A DNA stretch of 64,000 bases. Origin: Phaeosaccion multiseriatum. Its lineage: Eukaryota; Ochrophyta, other classes. The notes below the pieces were generated by a model that was not told where the DNA came from, searched no databases, and saw nothing but the letters and a program-made list of their open reading frames with translations. How positions within the stretch are numbered: position 1 is the first letter of the stretch; each line of letters starts with the position of its first letter. The position numbers and the translations under genes were made by a program. Shown here piece after piece: positions 24,774 through 35,619 of the stretch. The stretch spans positions 992,001-1,056,000 of the forward strand of contig OZ218955.1 of assembly GCA_965112735.1 (NCBI GenBank), read 5' to 3'.

Positions 24774-25143
24774 GGCAAGGACGAAGGAGGGGGGGGGGAG
24801 GCGAGGAAACGAGTTGAGTCTTTCAAACTCATGAAGCAAAGGGCATCATCTCTGTCCTCTCTGTGGTCGGCAAGCGGGCAAGGCAGGTAGGGGTAGTGAC
24901 ACTGGCGGCTGTGTGCGCGTTTAGATTCATGCACACCCCACAGCCGGAGCTACGTAACCACTACCCCCCGAAGACGAGCCAGAAGAGAGCATCAAGACGA
25001 GAAGCAGCAGCAGCAGCAGCAGCATATGGTCTGCCTACCTTGGAGATGATTTGGTCGGCCGTGGTCAAGTGCGTGGAGCACTCCTTGCACACGAAGAGCT
25101 GCCCCGGCGGCCCCTCAAGAACTCTCTTGAAGATGCGGCCCAT
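24436..25143 (-). CDS. Yippee-like zinc-binding protein
   Basis: Two exons, 25039-25143 and 24436-24678, encode 115 residues, the usual Yippee length. Exon 1 holds the first zinc knuckle (FVCKECSTHL, CX2C) and ends TTADQIISK. Exon 2 continues SFNGRGGRAYLMDTVVNV and carries the second knuckle in ADIYCIGCDALLGWTYE, then KYKEGKFLLERTQI. These are hallmark Yippee (YPEL) sequences. Yippee proteins share the fold of cereblon and Mis18 zinc domains; animal members are linked to the centrosome and nucleus, but the biochemical role is unclear. The intron (24679-25038) contains about 35 GT units on plus. The start is about 500 bp from the divergent aldo/keto reductase. Confidence 0.95.
24700..24770. 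repeat. (GT)n microsatellite
   Basis: Uninterrupted GT repeat within the single intron of the Yippee gene. Confidence 0.95.
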
Positions 25144-25165
25144 CCCGGCCCCACTACTTCAATGG

Positions 25166-25201
<36 letters not shown>

Positions 25202-25641
25202 TGCTCTCTCTCTCTCCCTACTTTCCCCCCCCCTTCTTCCCCTCTGTCCCACTCCCCCCTTCTACCCCTCTGTCCCACTCCCTCTCTCTCGCCCCCCTCT
25301 CCCTATCTCTCTTGCCTCTTTTATCTCCTTGTCCCCCTCTCCATGTCCCACCGAACGTAGCAGATCATATCGTCCTTCTTCCCACCTCCTCTCCTCTTCC
25401 TCTCTCTCGCCTCTCACTGCTCCGAGTGCTCCTGCTCCTGAGGCCGCCTCTTCACCCTTGATCCTTTCCTCCAAATTGCTGAAGGGTAGCTGCCATGTAG
25501 TGGAAGAGACGAGCGAGTTCGGGAGCGAACGCGGAACGAGAGCAAGCGAGGTCACAACTGGCGTTATTCCACCAACCTTCCCTCTCGTAGCACCTTTTCT
25601 TTCCATTTCCATTTCCATTTACATTATACAGAAGCTTGAAC

Positions 25642-26804
25642 ATGGTTGCTGTTATCTTCTTTGTGATGGTGTTGGTGATAGCGGCTGAGATGGGCGGTGC
25701 TGCTAGATCTGGCGAGTGCATGCTCGACGAAGCGGGGGGGGGGGATTGCTTGCCCTTGGATGGGGATGGGACTGCTTCGGTGAGCACTGTGGACGCCAAC
25801 TTTCGACTAAACAACGGGGTGTTGATGCCCATGCTCGGCTGCGGGACGGCGGCGGTTCACTCCGCCGGGCCCATTGAGCAGGCAATTGCCGCCGGCTGTC
25901 GACACATTGACTCGGCAAGAGCGACTGAGTGGTATCGAGAGGAAGCCGCGGCTCAGGCCATCTCAAACATGGAGCAGCAAGGAGTACTGCAACCTGGAGA
26001 GGCCTTCATCGTGTCGAAGCTACACCCCCGAGACTTTGCTAGGGACGACGCCCTCAGAGGACTGCGCTCGTCTCTCGAGGTGTTCGGGAGAGAGGTTCGT
26101 GTCTCATCATTGCGCCTATAGTACTTTGAATTAAAAGGAGGGAAGAAATAGAAGGCCACGGATAAGAGCGGCGATTTTGATCAAGGGAGAGAGAGAGGCA
26201 TGTCTGCAGTTGGTTGCTGCCGGCTCGGTTCACTCCTTCCCCCGTGGGCTCTCCTCCCCCTGTTTCACCAATTGCTGCTGCTGTCACGCCCTCTCCTCCA
26301 GTCACTGGACCTCTTTCTTTTGCATTCTTGGGTCTGCTGGCCCAACCACTGTAACCCTCTCCCAGAGGCGGATTGGCGGTGAGTGATGAGTGGTCGTGCC
26401 GAGAGGAGAAGCGAGAGCGGGCAAGGCGGGGGGGGGCGGGGGGGGGCGAGCGACTCAGAAAACGTCGCTGAATCAAACATGCTTCTTGACCCACCTCAGG
26501 GTAGCCTCGCTCATGTCTGTGTTCAATTTGGGTTCTTGAGACTTATCTGCTTGGTTGCTGATTGATCGACTTATGTTTTTGACCCGCTTCGACCTCGACT
26601 TATTCTCGTTCTCTGTCTATGTCTTCTCCTCTCTCTCTCTACATACAAGAGAAGCATGGGCTGCTCTCACCGAAGCCTACGACGCCGGCCTCGCCCGAGC
26701 CATCGGAGTGAGCAACTTCCCCCTGTCCTTGTTGAAGGAGATGGAGGCCTCTCCAGGGGTGGCCCTGCCCCACGTTGTGCAGAACCGCTTTGACCCCTTC
26801 CATC

Positions 26805-26843
<39 letters not shown>

Positions 26844-28535
26844 TGTGATCGTGTGTGCGTATGCACGTGCTTGCGTGTGTGTATGTACATGTGTGCCTGT
26901 GTGTGTGCGTGTGTGTTGTGTGTGTGTTGAAGGTGTGTGTATGTGTGTGTTGTGTGTGTTTGTGTGTGTGTGTGAGAGAGTGTGTGTGTGTTTTGTGCGT
27001 GTGTGTATGTGTGTGTGTGTTTCATGTGTGTGCGTGTGTGTGCGTGTATGTGTGTGTGTGTGCGTGTCTTGTGCTTGTATGTTTGTGTGCGTCTGTGTGT
27101 GTATGTGTGTACGTATGTGTGTGAGTGTGTGCATGTGTGTATGTGCGTATGTGTGTGAGTGAGTCTGTGCGTGTGTGTGTTTATGAGAGATCCCCCCTCC
27201 GGCTCTATACTATGGTAATGGGTACATGTCCGCCCCTACTCTCGCTGACCATTCCCACCACACGGCGCCCTCCCTACCCTCCACACTCTCTCCCCTCTCG
27301 TGACACCCTCAACCCATACTTCCCTGTACACGGTACTCTCTCTATTTCTCCCTTACTTCCCCTCTTACTGGATAGGATCGGGCCGTCCGAAAGTGGTGTG
27401 ACGAGCGAGGCATTCTGTACACAGGTACGTACAGTCAAAGGAGACCCCCTCAGGCCCGCTTAGACCCAAGTCGACCCACTTACTGCACTTGCATGGGCCT
27501 CGTCTCTTATTTTTGTCTCTGTGTCTTGTATCTTTCTCCCCTGCCCTTCTCATGGACCTTCCATGCCCGCATGTCTTCCCTCCCCTTCCCTCCCTCCTTC
27601 CTCCTTCCCCTCCCCTCCCCTCCGTCTTCCTTTCCCTCCCCTTCCCTCCTTCCTTCCTCCCTCCCTCACCTCCCCTCCCCTCCCCTCCCCTCCCTTCCTT
27701 CCTCCCTTCCCTTCCCTCCCGCCCCCTTCCCTTCCCTCGCCTGCCACAGGCTATAGTGCCCTTGGCGATCAATGGAAGTACTCCCACGGACTCAAGCAAA
27801 ACCCCGTGTCGGCCAACCCCGTGATTCGCGCCATCGCCCAGGCACACAACACCTCCGTGCAGCAAGTCACTCTCTCATGGGCCCTCCAGAGCAAGGTAAC
27901 CGTTGTAACCGTCTCAGCTTTTTGTTTTGTTTTTCACTTCACCCTGTTACTCCGTCCCGTCTGTCTCCCTTCCTATACTTTGCGTATCGATGTATTGCAG
28001 TGTGGCGTCGATTTTGTTTTGATCAAGGTCGAAAGAACTCCCTTCCTTCCTTCCTTCCTTCCTTCCTTCCTTCCTTTCTCTCTCTCCTCCGTCCGTTCCT
28101 GATGTTCCGTGCCCCATGCCACCCGCATCCCTTGCGTCTACCTGACGCCACCCCACCCCAACCCCCCCTACCCCACCCATCCACTGCCATCCCATCCCAC
28201 CTACCTGCTCATCCCATCCCATCGCATCCACTGCCATCCCATCCTACCTACCTGTCCACCCCATCCCATCGCATCCACTGCCATCCCGCTCCACGCCACA
28301 GGTGGCAGTGTTGCCCCGCTCCACCTCTCCCGCACACATCGTTGAGAACGCGCGCATGCTACGCTCGACAAAGCAACAAGGGCAGCTGCAGCAACAGGAG
28401 CGGCAGGAGCAAGAGGATGAGCAGTTGGTGGTACAACAGCCGCAGCTGGACGTGTTTCTGACCCCGGGTGAAGTAGCGCAGATCAACGCGTTGGATGGGG
28501 CCATCGACAGCTTCCTGTCTGGCCTGAGGGAGTGA
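25642..28535 (+). CDS. Aldo/keto reductase with signal peptide
   Basis: NAD(P)H-dependent oxidoreductase of the AKR superfamily. Six phased exons: 25642-26094, 26302-26378, 26650-26806, 27376-27424, 27750-27895 and 28302-28535, about 371 residues. An N-terminal hydrophobic signal (VAVIFFVMVLVIAAEMGGAA) suggests entry into the secretory pathway or plastid, unusual for this mostly cytosolic family. Core motifs: NNGVLMPMLGCGTA; GCRHIDSA with the catalytic Asp; WYREEAA with the likely Tyr; FIVSKLHPRD with Lys; LDLFLLHSW with His, in a 77-bp exon; GLARAIGVSNFPLSLL; and VTLSWALQSK. Near the C-terminus is a Gln/Glu-rich insertion (GQLQQQERQEQEDEQLVV). Intron 3 is an almost pure TG-rich tract and intron 5 contains CATCCACTGC repeats. 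Substrate unknown. Confidence 0.9.
26807..27185. repeat. TG-rich degenerate microsatellite in intron
   Basis: About 380 bp of imperfect GT repeat starting exactly at the 5' splice site of intron 3 of the aldo/keto reductase gene; the donor GTGTGT is itself part of the repeat. Confidence 0.9.
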
Positions 28536-29265
28536 GGGAGGGAGGGAGTGAGTGAGTGAAGTGAAGTGAAGTGAAGAGGGGTGGACCGGTGGTGGTCATC
28601 GTCACCACATCAGCATCATCATCCTCATCGCTCTGCAGTCCAAAGAGCCGCTCCCTACCGTTACACCGTATGGGCCCTTTGTTTGGTGGCAGCAGCCCCC
28701 TTCCCTTCCTCTTGTGTGAGGGTATAGCTTGCCATCTGCTGCCATCCTCCTTGATGGGACTGAATGGATGGCACCCCACAGCCCACACCAGGGATGGCCA
28801 GCATACGAAACGCCACAACACTGGAGGAGGACCAACAAGTGAAGAGAAGAGGGAGGGAGGGAGGGAGGGAGGGAGTGACTACACCACTGCCCGAGATGGA
28901 AGAAGAGGAAGGAAAGAGGGATCGAGCCAAGATGGTGGTTTTGCGGCTGCTCCTGTCTACAACTGGCGAGCCTCAATGCCTGTCCGTGTTATATAATAGC
29001 AGCAGCAGCAGCAGCTGCAGCAGTAAGAGCAGCAGTTGGTGCTACAGCAGCAGCTGCGGTGATGACAAGGGCGAAATGTGAACTGTTCGGAAGAAGCTGT
29101 GACGATGCCCCACAGGCGGCCAAGTGAGCGGCGAGGCGAGGGTCAGGGAAGCGGAGAGGAGATAAGGAGGAAAGGACGGGAGGAGGAGAAAGCTCGAAAA
29201 AGAAGCAAGAATTTGTTTCAATGCTGCTCCGCGACGAGACCTACGCAGACAAGCCCCCCCCCCCC
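28536..29265. other. Intergenic, no gene seen
   Basis: GA-rich and AGC-rich low-complexity sequence between the aldo/keto reductase stop and the 37-bp satellite. No supported exon. Confidence 0.5.
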
Positions 29266-29635
29266 GGCGGACTATACGCTTCCCTCTGGTACTGTACCTT
29301 ACGGCGGACTATACGCTTCCCTCTGGTACTGTACCTTACGGCGGACTATACGCTTCCCTCTGGTACTGTACCTTACGGCGGACTATACGCTTCCCTCTGG
29401 TACTGTACCTTACGGCGGACTATACGCTTCCCTCTGGTACTGTACCTTACGGCGGACTATACGCTTCCCTCTGGTACTGTACCTTACGGCGGACTATACG
29501 CTTCCCTCTGGTACTGTACCTTACGGCGGACTATACGCTTCCCTCTGGTACTGTACCTTACGGCGGACTATACGCTTCCCTCTGGTACTGTACCGTACGG
29601 CGGACTATACGCTTCCCTCTGGTACTGTACCGTAC
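29266..29635. repeat. 37-bp minisatellite, ten copies
   Basis: Ten contiguous copies of a 37-bp unit starting GGCGGACTATACGCTTCC, at exact 37-bp steps (29266, 29303, 29340 and so on). Copies 1-8 are essentially identical; copies 9 and 10 share one change (CCTTAC to CCGTAC). Each unit contains the odd palindrome GGTAC-T-GTACC. The unit is not a multiple of three, so each plus frame cycles through all three phases, and none contains a stop. The resulting 37-residue periodic frames are not evidence of a gene. Confidence 0.97.
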
Positions 29636-30655
29636 ACATGGAGCTGTGCTCACACTGTACTGGAGCTGTGTTAACAGGCATTGAATTCAGAGTCAAAAAA
29701 ATCTCTGTTTCTTTTGTTCACTGCCCCTTTCCTTAGCCCCTGTTAGCCCCAGCTTCCTCTCGCAGCAGGGCGGGAGGGGGAGGCAATCGTCCCTCTCACC
29801 CGTCGGTCGGACATGGCCTCTCTTTTTCGCCACCGCACACCAGACACCCACAGCACCTCAGGCCCAGAGAGGAGTTGCTTTGGCTCTCTCTCTCATCGAC
29901 GAACGAAGAAGAGGCACGTCCCCCAATCAACGGAGAGGGTCCCATGGGGTAGCGGGTCTGAAGTCCCTCGCTCTTACACATGACTCCGACCCGACCTCTA
30001 ATGAGCTCAGTCATGAGTCGCTCTCATCATTTGCTCTCCATCCCCCCCTAAGGAGAGCGGGCAGGACGAACGGGTTCTCACACCTGGCGACGTCCCAGTA
30101 CCGTCGGAACTTCAGTGCACACCACGTAACCGTCATGTATGTATCCCCCCTCATCTCGTCAGAGAGAGGGGATACGCGAAAGTCATTTCTTTCGTCCAGC
30201 AGTGCTTACGACGGACACCGAACCAAACAGCTCTCAGTTGCCTCTCTCTCCTTCCTCAAATCCATCAATCCATCCATCCATCCATCCATTCCATCCAAAG
30301 GTTGGCCCATCAGCCACGCCTCAAAGGCAGTGATTTGCTCAAGGGTCGGGTGACCGTCCGTGCTGCGCTCGTCAGTCTCTGTGTGTCACTCTCTCCAAGA
30401 GTGAAGGACGGAAGTTGGGTCACATGGGGGGATGCCCAAAACCAACGGTTGAGCACCGGTGCGCCCCAACCCCCAGGGGTTCCCAAAAACACGAAGAGAC
30501 GGGCCGAGACAAGAGGAAGAAAGAGAAAGAGACAAGAGGAAGAAAGAGAAAGAGACACGAGAAAGAAAGGTACGGAGAGGCAGGGAGGGGAGGAGATCCT
30601 TCACAGTGCTCTCTCTCCCTACTCAGCTCTCATGTTGCTGCTTCTCTCTCTCCCA

Positions 30656-30686
<31 letters not shown>

Positions 30687-31037
30687 ACTCCTCCTCGCTA
30701 TGTCTCGATTTGTTGGCCCACGCCATCCATGCGTCGCTCTCCGGCCACACTCCATCCACTGCCATCCACTGCCATCCACTGCAATCCACTGCCATGCCCC
30801 ACTGTCCAACAGAGGGGAAGCTCCTCCAGTGCCACCATCCCTCTCTCTCTGACAAAGGAAAGCCTTTCCACTGCCGCCACACACTCCTTCGACTGCCATC
30901 CCTCACTCCCTTGACCGAGGGGAAGGGGAGGAGAGTCAGCAAAGGCAGGCACACCCCTCTCGCCTGCCCGCATCGATGAAGATACACAGAAAGAGAGCCC
31001 ATCTCCCCTCCTGCACATCTTCCTGCTGCTGCTGCTG
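29636..31037. other. Intergenic with CCATCCACTGC repeats
   Basis: No convincing gene. Contains CCATCCATCC runs near 30270-30290, an AGAAAGAGA tract near 30520-30570, and tandem CCATCCACTG units at 30752-30798 that match motifs in introns elsewhere in the window. Confidence 0.55.
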
Positions 31038-34000
31038 CTACTCGTCCTCCTCCTGCTGCTGTTGCTCTATCACCAACTGCGGTGCTTCCTCGGCTAGAGC
31101 CGCAGCAGCAGCAGCAGCAGCAGCAGCCTTCGTCGCCGCTTCATCCGAGCCCCTCAGGCTGAGCATAGCCCTGGCAAGTTGGGCAGCGGGCCCAAAGGGA
31201 CCCCCAATGCCTCCTGCTGCCATCCTTGCCACTTCCTCCTCTCGCTCTTGCCCCTCCACGCGTCTGATGGAGATGCTCACATCGCCCACGCCCTCAGCTC
31301 CTACCCCTCCTCCTGCCCCTCTCGTATCTCCGTGCTGCTGCTGCTGCTGCTGCTGTTCGGGTATCACCAACTGCTGAGGCGTAGTAGTCTGGCGCTTGTC
31401 CACGACGAGGTGGACGTCAGCCTGAGCCGCAACGGGTGCTGTATGTGTCACCACCACTACCTGAGAGCTCTGCCCTTGCTGGGCGAGCAGCCCCCCCACT
31501 GCTACGGCCGTCCTCCCCCCGATGTGAGCGTCAATCTCATCATACAAAACGGCACAAGGGGGCACTCTGCGAGGGAGGTCACCACTATCACCATCACCAC
31601 CATCATCAACATCATCAAACGGGGTCGCAACGGCAGCTCGAGTACCAGCTCTGTCCCTGTCCTTGCCTCTCCCCCTGTCGCTGCCCCTCCGTCTGCCCTC
31701 ATCTTCCAAAGCCCCTGCTGCCGTCGTCGTCCAGAGAGGGGGCGGAAGGCAGGCCTCTAGCAGCAGGAGCAAACGCGACTTCTCCCCGCTAGAAGCCACC
31801 GCTTCCACGGTTCCGTTGGTCATTCCTGCATTGGCTTTGAGGTAGAATTGTACCTTGTCGAGACCACGTGTGGTGAGCGCTCCCCCTTCTGTAACGGTTA
31901 CGCGAAGGGAAGCCCCTTCCATGCCGACTTCTCTGAGCATTGGGTTCACCAACGCCTCTACCTGTGAGTGTAAATTGGGATGGCAGTGGATGGGAGGGGT
32001 GTGGAGGGATGGGAGAGTCACACCGAGCACAGGAACAGACAGGTATAGGAAGAAAGGAGCAGTTACCACCCCCACCCCCACCCCCAGCCGCCAACCAACC
32101 CACCCACCCACCTCCTTTGCGGCTTCCGCCCGGGCCCGCAGTAGACTATGCGCCACCGCTGAGGCTCGAACCCGGCATCTTTCCTCCTCCTCCCTGGCCA
32201 GGGGCAGCGCCTCAGCCGCTGTCACAAGCTCATCAAGTTCGACCCTCAGCTGGGCATGCATCGTTCCCAATGTATTGGGCCTTACCCCATGCTTCCTTGC
32301 CAAGTCTTTCCAACGGGTCACTCGCCCCTCAACATCCTCCAAGGTTACGGGCAGGGAGGGCATCTTGTCGACTACGTGAGAAAGCTTGGCCCCCGCCTGG
32401 CTCATTGCTTGCTCAATGTCGTTCAGGTCTTGGTGGATGGATTCCATCAGGCCCACGAGACTCCTGTCATGTGCACTGCCTCCTCCTCCTCCCTCCTCCT
32501 CCTTCTCCTCCTCCTTCTCCTGCTCCTCCTCCGCGCCTTCCGCTGCCTCCCCTGCCTCCATCATGAGGTCTCTCACCGTGCCAAGTCCAAAGAGCATGCT
32601 CGAGGGGAGGCTCCCGCTCGTCAGCAACTGCTCGGCCTGCAGCACGCCCTGCTTACGGTTCTCTACATCCGTCACGGCTTCTGTGATGCTCTGGAGTAGC
32701 GTCCAGCTCTCCCCCAATCCTGTCTCTCCTGCTACTCCCCCTCCTCCTCCTCCCTGGCCCCGCTCGTGCTCATTCTCCCACCCCCCTTCTTCCTCCTCCT
32801 CTTCCTCCTCCTCTTCCTCCTCCCGCTCCTGCTCTCCCCAATAGAGGAGCTCCATCAGAGCCGGGGACATCCGTTCCAAAGGCGCCGTACCCAACTCCGC
32901 CACGTAACCGTCAACAATGCCATACATCCGCCACAAGAAGTCTCTCTCCTCTTGCTCAAACACATCCAGCTCATCCACATAATGCCTCAGCAGAGCAACT
33001 TTGGGCTCCTCTGTCACTCCTTCCTCCTCCTCCTCCTCCTCCTCCGTCCCTTCAAACCATTCCTCTCGCCGCTCCTGATGCCCATACCCATACTCCTCTG
33101 CATACTCCCCATCCAGGAAGGCGGTCTGGTCGTCGCCAAATTCGTTGACATATGGTGGAGTTGAGTAGCCCCCTCGATCCCTACCGCTGGTGGAGCTTCT
33201 GCTTCCAAGCCCCTGTACCCCTCTGCCCATCCGCCCAGCACTGGTCAAGCCCAGACCGCTTGCGCTGATGCTGTTGCTGTTGACACTACCACCCTGTATT
33301 GGCACTGTCCGACATTGCTCTTCCAGCCGAGATAGCCTTGTCTTCGCATGCTGCCAGTCTCGCACGAGTCTATATATAGGGCAGAGAAGCAGGGTGAGAG
33401 CGAGAGAACCAGAGAGAGAGAGTGGGGGGGGGGGGGGGGGGGGCGGGAAGGAGAGGGGCCGGTCGCCCGATCACAAGCAGCGGGAAGAGAAGGTGAGAGA
33501 GGATCCACAAATCTTGCCCATCTCTCTTGTCCCTCTTTTCTCCATCTCCATCCCTCTCTCTCCGCCATTTTCCTCCCTCACATGCACACATATATACACA
33601 TACCTTTCCGTCTCTCCTACCAGCCACGTATCCCCTGGGAGCAGCAAGCGATCAACCATCTTTCTACGAGCCTCCACCTTACTGAATAGCGCGATACCTG
33701 CCCCTGCGTCGACTGTGTAAACCAATGGACTCATTACCTCGCGCAGAGTCCCCACCTGTGCGCATGTATGCACGCATTCGTGCAAGGGGGAAAAGCAGCG
33801 GATGGAGGAGGAGGAGGAGGAGGAGGAGGAGGAGGAGGAGGAGGAGGAGGAGGAGGAGGAGGAGGAGGAGGAGAGGGACAGAGGTTCAACTCAAGCATCC
33901 AAGTGATGTTGTACAGTACTTCTCACCTTCACCGCGCGACCGTTAATTGTTGCGGAGTTTCGGGCTGGTCTACTGCTCAGCTCCCTCACAATCTGTGCTC

Positions 34001-34989
34001 GAGATGACGCAACATGACAAGACCATCACACCACATGTAGCACAAAGGACGACAAAGCGCGATTGGATAACGGCAAGGACAGTAGAGGGGTCAAGAGAGC
34101 GAAAGCGAAGCCCGAAAGCATAGGAGAAGTATCTACTTCCGGGGATGTGATGACAGGGCGAGTCTAGTCGCCCTGTAAGTGGACCGAGTAAGACGAGCCA
34201 TGGCCCCAAACAGCAGTTCCACAGTAGTGGTTGGTGATACAGCCGCAGCCGCAGCAGCAGTAGCAGCAGCAACAACAACGACAACAACAACAACAAAAAT
34301 AGCAGCAGCAGAAGCAGTAGTAGCACCCATAGGATGGTCCTCACCTCCATAGTTCCTCCGTCTCCCAGCACCGGCAAGCCAAGCTTCCTGAGTGTGAGGT
34401 TGACGCCTTCCCTGTGCACGTCTCCAAGAGCCATGCCCATGCGGATCACGGCAGTGCCGGACTCTCTTCCGATGAGCTCTGTCATGCCGTGTGCCGTGGC
34501 CCCCGCCGCAAGCCCGAAACAGCCAGAGATGAGGCTCTTACCTGCACCAGTCTCCCCGGTGATGGCTACCAAGCCTGGCCCCATCTGCACGAACGTAGAT
34601 CCCGCCATGACGAAGTTCTCCATCTTAAGAAAAGTGATGCTGCTGCTAGTGCTGCTGCTGGGATGGGGTTTGCGAATGCTACTGCCATTAGTACCCTCCT
34701 GCTCTTCTTGATCTCCGAAGCGGAGGCTACTACGTCTTTCTCTTCTCCTTCTTCCTCTGCACTTGTTCGACTCCCAACCCCCTTCATACCGATTCCCGAT
34801 ACTACCTTCGCCCGCCCAGACAGGCAACGATCCTGCTTTGTTTTTGATGTGATATCCTGGTGTCGAGGGCTGGAAAGCGAAAGCTGCCACAAGAGTACCC
34901 TGAAGAAAGAGCAGGGATATGACCAAGACGACCCGAGCTGCCGCTACCGCACCAATAGCTGCACCAACTGCACTCGTGGCGCGCGCCAT
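31038..34989 (-). CDS. recN: RecN-type DNA repair ATPase, probably plastid-targeted
   Basis: SMC-like ATPase that acts in double-strand-break repair in bacteria. Five phased exons: 34345-34989, 33927-33992, 33604-33755, 32112-33369 and 31038-31961, about 1014 residues, nearly twice bacterial RecN. From the preferred start (MARATSAV) a signal peptide leads to LVAAFAFQPS, an ASAFAP-like plastid motif. Walker A is VAITGETGAGKSLISG after MENFVMAGSTFVQMGPGL. The small exon reads ARNSATINGRAVK, the RecN 'R-A-x-I-N-G' segment. The middle is Glu-rich and coiled. The C-terminal half has the signature SSGEKSRLLLLLE, Walker B AVLYDEIDAHIGGRTA and VVVVTHTAPVAAQADVHLVV. Poly-Gln stretches and two copies of the LVI(P/E) motif interrupt the C-terminus. 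An upstream ATG (35046) lies in dispersed repeat R. The in-frame intron 31962-32111 could be retained. Confidence 0.9.
33805..33872. repeat. (GGA)n tract
   Basis: About 22 GGA units within intron 2 of the RecN gene (33756-33926). Confidence 0.95.
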
Positions 34990-35035
34990 CAGCGAATTAG
35001 CATGTAGGACTAAGGAGGATTTATATATTACACCC

Positions 35036-35192
35036 TTAAGTGCCATCTATGGTTGTCTAAAAGTAATGTCTCACCGCCCCGGGGAACTTAGCCCTCGAGG
35101 TCGTGTCCCTCTGACTCATCAGTTCTTCCCATTGGAACAAAGTTGATACCAGCCAGGATCCTGTGGCGAACCGATCGTTCGTGTCGGGCCCG
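35036..35192. repeat. Dispersed repeat R, copy 1 (uninterrupted)
   Basis: About 155 bp matching, in the same orientation, two blocks at 47255-47320 and 47645-47736. Shared landmarks in order: AAGTGCCATCTATG, TTGTCTAAAAGTAA, GGGGAACTT, GAGGTCGT, GGAACAAAGTT and CGTGTCGGGC. This copy overlaps the 5' end of RecN and supplies its upstream in-frame ATG. It shows the site before the two inverted-repeat elements inserted into copy 2. Confidence 0.88.
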
Positions 35193-35619
35193 CTGGAGCG
35201 CTACGGCTAATCGTCGCCGAATGACGCAAACAGCCCTCGCATAAGCCCTCGTGTCAAGATGTTCGTGCCCCCCAGCCATGTGGGTGGCGAGTGTTTTGAT
35301 AAACATCTGTGCTGACGGGCCAAATGCACCTTGCTGTTCTATTGCAAAAGGGACAAGGTGGTACCGCGTGGGGTCATAGTGGATGTCCCCACCCTGGCCT
35401 TCCATGCCTACCTGTGGCACCCCTAAGGAGGAAGGAAAGAAAGTTAGCTAAGGGAGTTGGTGATATAGCGAAAATCACAGACTTGATGCCCATCATGTCA
35501 ACGGACGAAACGAGATTATCCTCGATTTGTCCTTTTCCTCCTGCTTTCGTCCTTGGTAGGTCCTTAGTGGTGTGCACAATGAGATTTAGATACTGTCGAC
35601 TCGAGGAGCGCCACGGAGC

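Noticed and set aside
26639-27162. Cys/Val-rich and His/Thr-rich frames
   Set aside because: Translations of the TG-rich intron of the aldo/keto reductase.
24700-27180. Possible CRISPR-like or telomere-like repeats
   Set aside because: They are simple GT microsatellites without spacers; the organism is eukaryotic.
29078-29736. Long plus-strand frames with periodic protein (GGLYASLWYC...)
   Set aside because: They are read-through of the 37-bp satellite, which is open in every plus frame.
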